Shown: one piece after another, positions 1 through 10,607 of the stretch
Numbering within the stretch: position 1 is the stretch's first letter
Layout: each line of letters opens with the position of its first letter
Assembly (NCBI GenBank): GCA_039720395.1
Contig: CM077824.1
Location: 25,869,278 to 25,933,277 of the forward strand
Direction: 5' to 3'
Length of the DNA: 64,000 nt
DNA from: Liquidambar formosana
Lineage: Eukaryota > Streptophyta > Magnoliopsida > Saxifragales > Altingiaceae
Notes under the pieces: generated by a model
What the model was told of the DNA's origin: nothing
What the model saw: only the letters and a program-made list of their open reading frames with translations
Databases searched by the model: none
Program-made: the position numbers and the translations under genes

Positions 1-151
1 GTTGAAAATAAGAATATTGTCATCTGGAATTTGAAGGTAGAACTTATCGTTTCTTAAATTATGTGTACAACTATTTCTATTCCTTTTTTTTTTTATAATA
101 AGATTCAACTATTTCTATACTTTTAAATGTTTCCTGTGCATATTTTTTCAG

Positions 152-263
152 GGATCATGGGTATCCATGGGAGTGTACTCTGATGGGTCTTATGGGATCT
201 AACCTGGCCTTCTATACTCATTCCCTGTTACTTGTGCAAAAAGAGAATGGTCAATTGTGCAGG
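152..263 (+). pseudogene. Cytosolic NAD-malate dehydrogenase exon fragment
   Basis: The 112-bp segment translates to a stretch beginning GSWVSMGVYSDGSYGI and ending in VTCAKREWSIVQG. This is the conserved late region of plant cytosolic malate dehydrogenase, which reversibly oxidises malate to oxaloacetate with NAD. It is bounded like a true exon, with a pyrimidine-rich tract and CAG at 149-151 before it and GTAAGT at 264-269 after it. Codon 17 (200-202) is TAA where the family has glutamine (CAA), so it cannot encode a working enzyme. The next expected exon was not found downstream. The copy keeps its introns, so it is a genomic fragment and not a retrocopy. Its position upstream of a CACTA terminus suggests capture by that transposon, but the left border is not visible. 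Confidence 0.8.
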
Positions 264-1362
264 GTAAGTTCTCCCTAAATCTTTCTGTTTTTTTGTTAGG
301 AGTTGGAATTGTATGAAGTATGACTACATGTATTGAGTGGAGATTCATTTCTTACTGTTTGGACCTAGCAGGCTCTAACTTTGAGGGAGACACCATGACA
401 GTGTTGGAGTTCTGGCTAAAATTTTAACACCATTAATCACATCACACAATCGTCGTAGTATCCTGGCGACAAAAAATAATAATTATAAGCCCAAGAAATA
501 TTTATATTGAAGTGAAGACAATACATTAGCTGGATGCAAGTTTATCATAGTTACAAAACACTATTTCGGTAAGGATTATGAAGTCAGGTAATGTGATCTG
601 TTTAAGCCTTTAAGGCTGCTCCCAATTAGGTTCCTTTTCCAATAAAGGAGCTAAAAGCAAACACCTAGGCTGCAAGAAAATATAGAGCTCTACAATAAAA
701 GATTATTGAGTTTCTTATTTCAAAATTGAACCCCAAGACTCCAAGAGAGCTATGATCAGGTTGCACAAAATCCCTACAGAACAGGATTTATAAGATCAAA
801 ATTTTCCCTAAACAATGTCCAGCAATACCGAAGGCGTCAAGAAACCCATAAAAAATAATGAACAAAATTAATCACTGGTTCACTGTCCAATATGCTCTAT
901 GAGGCTCCAAGGTTGGGATGACTACAAGATGTGACATCATTGATACAAAACCTTATCAAACGCAATTAAATACTGAACTCTAGGCCTTGAATCAAAATCT
1001 CTCCATTTCTTATAAAGCTTGCAACCACCAAATTCTGAAGTATATAACCCAAATTCACCGAGAACCTGGATTATACACAAAAAAAAGTGTATATAAACCG
1101 ATAAAGAAATTTGCTCTCAAGAAATAACTAATGACATAAATTCGTACAGATGAATTGCATAAAATCCTTTAAAAGCCTCCCCTCTTGATGCTTGTAATTA
1201 GTAGTCAGGATCTCAATCTGTCATCCAAGATACAATTAAGAAGCTTATTAGTAAAAACATCTGATATGTTTCCTGAAGAGAATACTCGATCATTTGACCC
1301 ATATCTGTACCAGAGATGATTTCAACCAACAAAAGTTTAAGAAAATCAAACCCACAAAAAAT

Positions 1363-1379
1363 TATATATATATATATAT
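1363..1379. repeat. (TA)n microsatellite
   Basis: A run of about eight TA units in AT-rich sequence. Confidence 0.9.
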
Positions 1380-1782
1380 GTAAGCTTATTCCAAGTTCCA
1401 CCATCCCAAAACCATATCATGTGTTGCATAGCTTATTAATATTTCAGGTTTTTTTCCCCATCAGCCTACTCGAGTATAATCGTATTCCTCTTGAAGAAAA
1501 TTGATTTTATTAGAATTAAAGAGGACTCAAGATGCCATAAGAACAATAGCCACCAACACACATATAAAACAGAAATAGACACCCCAATACACCTTTAAGA
1601 TGGCACCAAGTGGAAACAAAACTTCACCCAACTCATAGGCAATAAACCAAACATGTAGCATGCATGCTTACAAGATTGAAGAAAAAACAAAAACCCAATT
1701 ACCCCCAACAAAACAAAAAGGTCCATCAGACTAGAAGATCCCCGCCAACAACCACAGCCCCTGCTTCAGATTATCTTTACAA

Positions 1783-1799
1783 CCCCCCCCCCAGAAAAA

Positions 1800-1837
<38 letters not shown>
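1783..1837. repeat. Compound simple repeat C10, A14, (TA)n
   Basis: About ten C residues (1783-1792) are followed by a poly-A run (1795-1808) and about fifteen TA units ending near 1837. It is a length-variable microsatellite. The poly-A run is not next to any retroposed gene. Confidence 0.9.
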
Positions 1838-1840
<3 letters not shown>

Positions 1841-2376
1841 TTCACACAGAGTAACCCAACGTGTGGTCGTAGATAAGTCACACATATTTGCAGAAGAAGA
1901 GAAGGAGAAAATAAAAATAAAAAATAAAAAAAATAAGAAGTTAGAGACTGACCTTAGAAAAACCCTGTTCTTAACACCCAAAACCCTTGTTCGTGAGAAG
2001 AAGAAGCCCTTTGTTGGAGAACTTGAAGGAATTGTTGTGGGAATTGATGCTAGAATTGACTCTTAACACCGTTGACATGCTGCCTAGCTATACAACAGCG
2101 CTGCTGTCGTCTTCTCCAGTTCCGATTGCAACAAGCGTGACCACCGGCTGTACGATGGGGAAGTGTAATTGGGGCTTGATCGATCAGTAGCGTCGTGGCT
2201 ATGTGAGCTGTGTGTTTGTTCAGTAGAGGGTTAGGGTTTGAGAGATGCAAGATGAGGGATGGGAGATGGGAAATGGGAGGGAGAATGGGCTGTGAGTTTT
2301 GGAAAGTGAGAAAAAAAACAGCGCCTTATTTTCATGGGATAGGGAAGCTGAGGTTTGATTAAAAAAATTTCTTTCT

Positions 2377-2588
2377 AGAAAGATCACGGTATAACTTAAT
2401 ACCGTGATCTATCTTATGCCCTATGATCACGGTCTTTAAAAAACTGAGATTAAAATGCTAAAAAAGATCACATTTTTTTATAAAACTGTGATTAAATATT
2501 TTGTCCACGCATAAGATCACAGTTTTTAAAAAAAGTGTGATCTTTTTATTTTTTTCAACTGTGATCTTTTTCTATTATTGTAGTAGCG
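2377..2588. repeat. CACTA subterminal repeats
   Basis: At least seven copies of a GATCAC(A/G)-type motif occur here, in direct and inverted orientation and separated by A- or T-rich spacers. They end at the transposon terminus. Dense inverted short motifs next to a CACTA terminus are the usual transposase-binding region of this superfamily. Confidence 0.65.
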
Positions 2589-3484
2589 AGGGACTTGACA
2601 GACTTCCATATCCTATTAGTTCAATTGGAGACATTGTGTTGATGGAAGGATGTAATTGTAACCTGTAAACTATAACAGAAGGGTTCTTTGTAAATGACTA
2701 TTCACCTCATTAAGGACCACACCATGAGCTATATGCTAGGTGTTACTCATGGTTAGTAAAAACCCTACTTGATATAAATGAGTTATAATCAATTAGGGAA
2801 TTGGAAGGAGTTCCAATTATACCCTAAATGGAAAGAGTTCCATTGTGCACAACTTGTGCTATTCCTACTACTTAATGATGTGAACCCAATGGGTCACACA
2901 CTGATCATGCTAAGAGAGCTTGAATGTCTATGAGAGAAAGGGCATAAGTGAATAAAAGAATTGTTCTTAAGGGGCAAGGTCGTATAAGATACAAATGAGA
3001 GGGGTTATTGTGCAATTAAGAGTAATTACACAAAACCCTCTAGGGTTTGGAATCCACCCTAGGGCCGACCCTATTAATGGCTTTAAATAGCCTTCTTATG
3101 ATGTGATGACATCATCACAATGATAACTCCCAAGGGCTGGTCGAAATTTCTAAGAGGCTCTCTCTCTCTCTCTTCTCCACCTCTAGCAACAACAAGGAAG
3201 AAGAAGGAAAGGATCTTAAGCTCAAGCTAGGTGTGGATACCGTTGGATCTAGTACACTTGGACTGCTCATTCATTGCTGCCCAAAGTTCAAGCTTAGAGC
3301 AAAAAGGAGAAGACAAAGCTTGGAGCATAAAGGAGAAGACTTTGTTCAACTGTAAGTATCCTAACTCTCTTTGTAGTTAGGGTTTCTGTTTTGTATTATG
3401 CATAATTGGATTCATGGGTTTGGGAATCGTAGGAAAATTTTAATTTCGCCTTTGTATGTTTTCCTCTCTAGTTTGATTCCCAAC
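2589..3484 (+). mobile_element. Truncated copia LTR (3' part)
   Basis: It matches the second half of the LTR at 4435-6072 in order and orientation. Shared features are the GGACTTGACAGACTTCC block, the leader-like CTCTCTCTC tract and the terminal TTGATTCCCAAC. Its 5' part was separated by the CACTA insertion ending at 2588 and is not in the window. No internal copia sequence follows it; the Tat-like element E begins at 3485. Confidence 0.75.
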
Positions 3485-3684
3485 TCAAGATTCATCTTCT
3501 TCCTTGCTTTTACCTCCATAAACGGCCTCTGACTTGACTTGAGCTTTGGAGAGGGCTTAGCCAAAACCCACCTTGGCTTACCTTGTGACATTATTTCTTA
3601 GCTTGTGAATGTAGGTCCACTTGTGAGATCCAACTCTTTTATTATCATTAGTCTTTGGGGCCCAAATTTATACACCACACAATT

Positions 3685-3702
3685 TGGCACTGTTTGTGGG
3701 AA
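3685..3702 (+). other. Primer-binding-site-like sequence of element E
   Basis: TGGCACTGTTTGTGGGAA lies four bases after the probable LTR end. It resembles the TGGCGCCGTCTGTGGGAA stretch found at this place in many plant gypsy elements, with two changes. The priming tRNA was not assigned. Confidence 0.45.
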
Positions 3703-3715
3703 TCATCACGATTAG

Positions 3716-4213
3716 ATGGTCACTTCACCTCCGTCCACCTACGAACGGACTAGATCTAGAGTAAATTTCACTCGTGTAGACCAAACCACCGGAGGGGATG
3801 CTGGGAAACATGTAGAAACCCAACTTTTGCTGGCAATCCCTCTTCTACCGCTGGTGGGAACCAATCAGCCTTTTTCGGTTCAGCAATATCAGATCTCACC
3901 GAAGATGACTGCTGTCCTCTATTCTTTTAATGACTAGCCTACCTTGAAAGCAACATTTGACAAGGCTGTAACAAATAACCCCAACCCAATGGTGGTGGTG
4001 GAGCTAATAGCTACTATGCGGTCAAAGATTCTGACAGCACAGCTCGCCAAGTTGACAGCAGAGAAAAACTTCCACTGCCATCTCCAGCGAACCTTTGATT
4101 GTCGCGATGCTAATGTTATTATTGAAGTAGCCAGCCAAACCTACCCCCACTCATCTCACTTGCCATTAGGAAAGCTCACCCAAAAATCGAACTTCGTACC
4201 ATCACCATCGTAG
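3716..4213 (+). pseudogene. Element E gag, N-terminal part (broken)
   Basis: An ATG 30 bp after the primer-binding-like site opens a frame of 166 codons. It is broken by TAG at 3935-3937 and ends in TAG at 4211-4213. The first 50 codons include an Arg/Thr-rich stretch. The frame then loses similarity before the solo LTR at 4435, and arginine-rich gag sequence resumes after that LTR. The assignment rests on position (first frame after LTR and primer site) and on the clear gag domain that follows from 6383. There is no independent domain match in this part. Confidence 0.5.
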
Positions 4214-4434
4214 CGGGCGCGATAACAGGTAACGTTCTGCTGGGCCAAAACACGTGCACTTAAGGAGGGGGGATAAGTAGTACAATGAGTTAGTACAAAG
4301 GTCCCTTGAGCACAGTTCTAGACGTTTAGATCACTCCCGAAGATGGAGCGTAGACCATCATAGATCTTGTGCTCGAGTGGGTTCTGATAAGGAAACACAC
4401 AGAGATGATAGACAACATCATAGTTGTTAGGATT

Positions 4435-6072
4435 ATGCCCTAGAGCCAATCATAGAGATGATTGTTTAGGGATTAGGAACAATTATTTGATTTTATTTAT
4501 GCATGTCACATTTATTATTGATTTAATAAAAAGGCTTATTCTATTATGTTTATATGCATCATTTATATTTACATAATATGTCCATGGAGTTAGAGTTGAG
4601 AATATAAAATTACAAACTGTTGTAATTTTGAGACTGTAAATATATCTCTGTACTAAACTCCTAAAACATTCCTAGTTGAAGGTTCACTATGATGGACAGT
4701 AATGAACCATAGGATTAGCACTTATTAGGTTGACTCTATAGGAGGATAGCTAGTCTCAAACTATTTGTGTGGAGACACTACAACCAACAAGTGGATGCCT
4801 ATTGTAAGAATAGGTACATTGAATGTGACCAAAGATATGAGATAAACTGAATGGAGTTTTAACCTGCCTATCAATTAGTTTCTCATTGTTATAGTGGTAC
4901 AAGTAATCCTTAGACCTGAGACACCATAGTTGTCTTATGCATATAACTTTAGAAGTTTGATAACACTTAGTGCAGATCCTTATAGGGGTCTGTAAGGGTG
5001 TTTATTGGCCCTACTGCTATGTGTATGAAGGCATGTGAGTGATCAACAAAGAATCCATCACTCTTAGGAAAAAGAAAGTGAATGTCTCATATAGCATTCA
5101 TTGAATATAACTCATTAAATCCATGGGCCCATGGTAGAATGAATATGGAAAGGAGTTTTCATAAGTTCATCATTGAGTTGATATTAATGAATAAGTATAA
5201 TGTAATTGAACTAGGGACTTGACAGACTTCCATGTCCTATTAGTTCAATTGGAGACATTGTGTTGATGGAAGGATGCAATTGTAACCTATAAACTATAAC
5301 AAAAGGGTTCTTTGTAAATGACTATTCACCTCATTAAAGACCACACCATGAGCCATATGCTAGGTGTTACTCATGGTTAGTGAAGCCCTAATTGATATAA
5401 ATGAGTTATAATCAATTAGGGAATTAAAAGGAGTTTCAATTAGACCCTCTAATGGAAAGTGTTCCATTATGCACAACATGTGCAATACCTACTACTTGAT
5501 GATGTGAACCCAATGGGTCACACACTGATCATGCTAAGAGAGCTTGATAGTCTATGAGAGAAAGAGTATAAGTAATTAAAGAAAAGTTCTTTAAGGGCTA
5601 AATTTATATTTGATATAAATTAGAGGGGTTATAATGTAATTTAGAGAAATTGCATTAAAACCCTAAAGGGATTTCTCCCCATGGCCAACCCCTTTAGTGG
5701 GGGCTATATATATCATGTGATGATGTGTGACATCATCACTTGATACACTCCAAGCCCTAGTCGTCCAGCCCCTTAGAGGCTTCTCTCTCTCCCTCTTCTC
5801 TACCTCTAGCAACAACAAATAAGAAAAAGGAAAGGACTTCAAGCTCAAGCTAGGTGTGGATACTGTTGGAGGCAGAACACTTGGACTGCTCAATCAAAAT
5901 CAAAGCCTGGAGCATAAAGGAGAAGACTTTATCAACTGTAAGTTATCCTAATTCTCTTGGTAGTTAGGGTTTTGTTTTGTATTAAGCATAATTGGATTCA
6001 TGGGATTAGGAATCGTAAGAAAAATTTTAAATTCCGCCTTTGTGTTTTTCTTCTCTAGTTCGATTCCCAACA
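4435..6072 (+). mobile_element. Solo copia LTR, same family as element D
   Basis: It starts TGTTAGGATTATGCCC and ends GATTCCCAACA, the same ends as the LTRs of element D in the opposite orientation. No internal copia sequence is attached on either side, and the interrupted gypsy gag continues across it. The flanks are CATAG at 4429-4433, followed by one extra T, and CATAG at 6073-6077. That fits a 5-bp target duplication with a one-base insertion. A TATATATA box lies at about 5705. Unequal recombination between two LTRs is the usual origin of such solo copies. Confidence 0.85.
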
Positions 6073-6808
6073 CATAGATCTCGATCTCTCGAAAGGAGAA
6101 GGGAAAGGAGTTTTGGTGGAACTAGTAGAAAACACCCCCGATCTCCCAGGCATAAGGAGAATGAGGAAGAAGATTCCAAAAGGCATCAGGATAACCATAG
6201 GAAAAGAAGAGATAAGTCAGGGAGCTCTCTGGTGGTTCAGAGTTTGTTCACGAGGTGGATTCAGCGGGTTCAAATCCCACGAGGGTACTCCGAAATAACC
6301 TTTACTCTTTACTCTATTTCAATTGATCTAGATCATCATTTAAATTATTATTTGCAACGCATGTTGTTATATTCTGGGGGATGTGGCCCTTAAGTGGTGG
6401 GCCAAGATTCCAGATGAGTCTATTAACAGCTGGCAAGAGCTGAGTAAGCTATTTAAGAGGAGATTTATCACTAGTTGTAAGTTCCCGAGGACAATACAGA
6501 ACCTCTATGAGATGAAACAGAAAGATGGGGAAGGTCTTCGGGAATACTCTCAAAGATTTTGGGAGGTTTATAATGAGATCGATGTTCTGGTGGAAAAGAA
6601 TGCCATGCATTTGTTTCACCTCGGGTTAAGGAAGCCATCGCCCCTATTCAAGGAATTGACAGTAAATCCTCCTAGAAGCCTAGCTAAGTTGCTCTGCACT
6701 GTGGCCAATTACTCGAAGTTGGGTGACTTTTATAACTCGAAACCCACCAAAACTAGTGAAAAAGATGACAAGAAAAGAGACCCCAAACCTCAAAGGGACA
6801 CACTCTGA
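6073..6808 (+). pseudogene. Element E gag, capsid region (broken)
   Basis: An Arg/Glu/Lys-rich stretch (6073-6220) leads to a retrotransposon gag domain. From about 6383 the frame reads ALKWWAKIPDESINSWQELS and then a segment with LREYSQRFWEVYNEID, the usual helices of plant gypsy capsid. The frame shifts near 6380, so the N- and C-terminal parts lie in different frames. The frame stops at 6806-6808. It is the structural protein of virus-like particles in the family, but this copy is dead. Confidence 0.7.
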
Positions 6809-7692
6809 GGAGAAAAGCCTAAACAATCTTTTAACCCAAATCGAGCCATTTTCACAGTATTCACTCTCCCTATCTACTAGTTAATGAAAGCAGTTGAAGA
6901 GAAAGACTTCTTTAAGAGACTTAGACTTATAGCTGGAGACCCCTAGAAAAGAAATAGAAAGTTGTTTTGTAGTTACCACAAGGACCATGGCTATAAAATT
7001 GAAGATTATAGGATCCTGAAAAACAATCTCGAGGCTTAAGCCAAGGATGGCAAACTGAACGAGTTCATAGCTCGAGGTGAGAAGGAGTAGCCATCCGAGC
7101 ATAAAAATCCTGAGAACAAAGCTCCTCAATCCACTCAGCCAAAGATCCTGGGAAGAATTGATATAATCATAAGAGGATATGAGGAAACTGCTTTGTCAGC
7201 CAGTTAGCTCAGAGCTCAATACAGAGTGACTTGTCAAAATGCCAAGGTCAGTGATGTCTGGAATGAGTTGATGCTACTTCCTTGAGATGAAGGAGAGTCC
7301 AAGGAAAAGCTTTTGTTCTTTAGAGGCGCCAAATTTGATGGAATAGTGTGATGCCCCCACAATGATACCTTGGTAGTGCGGATGCTCATTGGGAACTATG
7401 ATGTGGGAAAGGTCTATGTGGACAATAGGGCATTGGTGAATGTGATGTTCCAGAAGTTGTTTACGCAGCTTGGACTAAAAAACTCCGACCTCAAACCCTG
7501 CCATGTCAGCCTTAAGGCTTTCAATGGGAACATGACCTTTCCACTGGGGTAGATTACTCTCCCAGTTCGGGCCGGGCCAATTCTGTTTAAGAAGACTTTT
7601 ATGGTCATTCAAGAGAAGTCAATGTACAACGTAATCTTTGGGTAACCCTGCATCCATGCTATCAAAGCCGTTCCATCCTATAACCATTAGTC
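6809..7692 (+). pseudogene. Element E gag zinc-knuckle and protease (broken, cut by A)
   Basis: A knuckle-like segment near 6965-7010 reads CSYHKDHGYKIEDYRILK, the CxxH...H...C/Y pattern of Tat-like gag proteins. An aspartic protease follows at 7370-7680. The active-site triad appears as DNR in VYVDNRALVNVMF, where a catalytic enzyme has D(S/T/N)G. Several stops interrupt it. The coding sequence breaks at 7692 where element A inserted. The following residues are encoded after 24724, so A landed inside the protease. Confidence 0.7.
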
Positions 7693-10470
7693 TGTGAACC
7701 CCGGAAATTGGGCCCACAAGGGATTGAAAGAAAATGGATTTGAAAAAGAAAAAGGAAAGGAGTCGCCACCTTATTTTTTAAAGGAAACAAGGAAAACCCT
7801 AAAAATAGTTTGTTTTAAGAAAACAATTTGAATGACTCCATAAAAAAGGAAAGGCAAAAACCAATCTTTTGAAAACCAAAGAAATCGGGGATTCGGAGGC
7901 TAAGTTATGACATGGGAAGGTTCTAGGCAAAGCCTATAGGCACCCATGTCACCCTTTCGGTCTCTCAGTTCATTTGGGCTAAATCAAGATCTTTCCATAC
8001 AAAAATCAGCAAGTATATCATCACAAGAATTGCATGCATATCATATATTTCATTCATCCATCCATGCATAATAAGCACATAAAAACAGAAAAAGAAAAAG
8101 AAGAAAAGAAAACAAAAATAAACCTAGGATGCTTGGATCCTAGAACGGACTTGAGCCTCACGAAGAGCGCCTACGTACCATGCAGCGAAATACATGGATC
8201 AAAGTCCACGTAGTTCGATTAGAATTAGGGTTAAGACCTAATATAAACCTATGGTTAAAACCCTAGGTTTCCTTATTTGATCAAAAGAGTTGAATATGAT
8301 AGAAAGTTTGATTTTAGGAAAGAAATCCACAAAATGGAAACTTTAATAAAAACCAGAATTTTATTTACGAAGGAAACCTTTGATTAAACCATAGACTTGT
8401 ATTAAAAATTAACCCTAGATAGGGAGAAGAGAATGAGTTAAGAAGAAAGGTGAATTGGGGCACCTTCACACCCACTTACCTGAGCGCAATTACTCCAAAC
8501 ATTAGCTATTTCAGACATAAGCAGCCCTATTTGCCATAGGACAAATACCACACCTATTTGCACCCTTACAAGTGCTCAAAACCATGCGAAAAAACTAACA
8601 TGCAAATCTGGACAGAATAGTATTATGGCCTAAAATCATCCACTAAGCATGCCAATAGCAAAAACAGCGAACAATAATAAGTCCTAACATATTCCTAGAA
8701 CCATATCATGCATAAAAACCCTAAAACATACTAACATGCATGCAAAACTATCATGTTTACTCCATATGAAAAACATATACAGCAAACACGAAGAAAAACC
8801 AATAAAAAAGTCTACTTTATCATGCTATATGAAAACAAACACGAAACAATGACTCTAAAACCCTAAACTCACAAATATGCTTAAAGACATACAAAACACA
8901 CTTTAATCATGCTAAAACCAAACTAAACAGAAATTAAATCATGCATATTAACTAACTAAAGCAATATAACATGATGAAAATCCTAACTCTAACATGCAAT
9001 GACACTAATCCTAGCACAAGGACAATAGGAGCACAAGAATCACACCTATGCATTGAAACCTAAAGGACAGCCCTAAAGCATGCTAAACAGTAGATAAAAA
9101 ATAGATATTCCATGTATATTAACTAGCTAGAGTGTTAATACATGATAAAAAAGTTACCTTTAACATGCAATAGGCCTATCCCATATGAAAACCTAGTTTA
9201 AGCTTGAATAGAGAAGGAGAATACCTTAGGAAGGGCCTTCCTTGCTGCTGTAATTGTTCGTGGCTCCTCAGGTCTTTAGAGTGAATCAAACCAACATGAA
9301 TCCTCCTCTTTGTCAAAGTGGTATCACAGCAAAGAGATCAAAACTCACTCAACTTTGAAAAGAAATAGAAAACAAAAAGAGAACAAGAGAAAAGAAAAGT
9401 GATTTTCGTCACTTTGTAGCAGCAGCAACTTCAATCGCGTTTTTGGGTATGAAAACGTTGGATTTGGACAAAGCATGTGAAATACAAAGTTGTAGAGAAT
9501 TGAATTATCTTTCTAACAAGACCAATTTCATCAAATTCTGACTTCGGATGAAAAAGTTATGATTAAAATACGACTGCTGGTTTTCAGAAAATCTGCTGCT
9601 GAATTATGACGAATTTCACTCCCTCCAAACCCTCTTCTCCTCTCCCCTTGTTTAAAGACATTAAGAGAGTATTTATAGCTGAAATCTGGAGTTTCCCTTT
9701 CCTTCCTGGACTAGGTTTCCTTGGAGAATAATCAAAAGGTATTTTATAATGATAAAAGACTTCTAATCTGAATAGGAAAAGGAAATTGTCTTTTATAAAA
9801 ATTGGGAGACTGACCGCTAACACGCATGCACATGTATCGTATGTGCGTACACACACTCATCACATACGTACACGTGTTAGTGTCATGATAAAAATGGCTA
9901 ATTTAATAAAATAATTTTCTTTTCATTTTAACCAAAAATCTCATGCTGTGATTCGCACTAATTCTTCAAGGATAATCCGTAAATAACCACACTAAACTCA
10001 TCATCAGGCCATATCAAAATTGAACTTCATGAAACACTTTTGAGGGTAAAATGATGACTAATGAAAGTCAATTTGAAAAGATTTGGTTGGTAATTGTGAG
10101 TCAATTAGAGCTAACCCAAGGAAGGGTCAATTAACCAACTTGAACTACATCGAGCCATTTTAATCCCGAGCCATTGACTTACCAAATTGAACCTAGAAAT
10201 ACCTCTTATGCATCCATATGAACTCTAATTGACAATTTGGAGATCATTTCAAGGTCAAATGAAAAGTTTGGGACTTAAAAGACGATTATGCCCCTCAAGT
10301 CACAAAAGCTCTTATTATCCCTCAAGATCAACTCCAATTTGAACCAAAATTCATATCCATTGTCCTTGTGACTCTAGAAAACTAATGCAAGTGACTAGAC
10401 TCAAAAACAAAACAAAAACATGCATCAAATGATGAGCCCTAGTAAGGTGGTCCAAAAATGGGGTGTGACA
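7693..10470 (-). repeat. Element A 3' LTR
   Basis: It runs from TGTGAACCCC to GGGTGTGACA on the plus strand and matches 21942-24719 base for base, apart from about eight substitutions. The TATA box copy is at 9670-9677 (TATAAATA on the minus strand). Confidence 0.95.
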
Positions 10471-10481
10471 GAAGCCCCTCA
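10471..10481 (-). other. Polypurine tract of element A
   Basis: Directly inside the 3' LTR the element strand reads TGAGGGGCTTC, a purine-rich stretch in the position where plus-strand DNA synthesis is primed. It is short and ends in pyrimidines, so the exact boundary is uncertain. Confidence 0.55.
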
Positions 10482-10607
10482 TTGGCGAACAAGTTACACT
10501 TGTGAACCAATGATAAAGAACAACCCATTTTTGGCCAAAAAGCCCGGAGAAATCACACACTGATACCAACAATGATGGGAGGTTGAAAACCTGAGACTGA
10601 AATAAGG

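Larger units (their letters stand above)
264..2376. other. No recognisable gene; AT-rich CACTA interior
   Basis: AT-rich sequence with no ORF longer than about 70 codons and no family I recognise. The part from 2000 to 2340 is less AT-rich. On the minus strand it could be the transcribed leader of a transposon gene, but no splice-supported coding frame was found. Confidence 0.4.
1..2588. mobile_element. CACTA (En/Spm) DNA transposon, right-hand part
   Basis: The right terminus reads TTGTAGTAGCG at 2578-2588. This is the inverse of the CACTACTACAA ends of plant CACTA elements with one changed base. The 200 bp inside it are full of short GATCAC(A/G) motifs in both orientations, as expected of subterminal transposase-binding repeats. 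The terminus cuts directly into a copia LTR, which resumes at 2589, so this is an insertion. The left end is outside the window and no transposase domain was recognised, so the leftward extent to base 1 is an inference. It carries a host gene exon at 152-263. Confidence 0.55.
3485..4434 (+). mobile_element. Old Tat-like gypsy element E, segment 1 (LTR end, leader, start of gag)
   Basis: The first ~195 bp look like the 3' end of a gypsy LTR, ending in CACACA near 3681. A primer-binding-site-like sequence and a broken gag start follow. The element continues at 6073 after a solo-LTR insertion and at 24725 after element A. It is heavily mutated and belongs to a different subfamily from A, B and C. 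Confidence 0.65.

Noticed and set aside
1766..2066. Overlapping 60-70-codon frames as small genes
   Set aside because: They are generated by the A/TA simple repeat and purine-rich DNA and carry no conserved motif.
2589..6072. The two copia LTR copies (2589-3484 and 4435-6072) as a pair bounding one element
   Set aside because: The DNA between them is gypsy LTR end, primer-like site and gag start of element E, not copia internal sequence. They are separate insertions.
6264..6281. tRNA-like B-box (GGTTCAAATCC) with a short flanking stem
   Set aside because: No matching A-box, anticodon arm or acceptor stem could be found upstream. The stretch lies inside decayed gag sequence.
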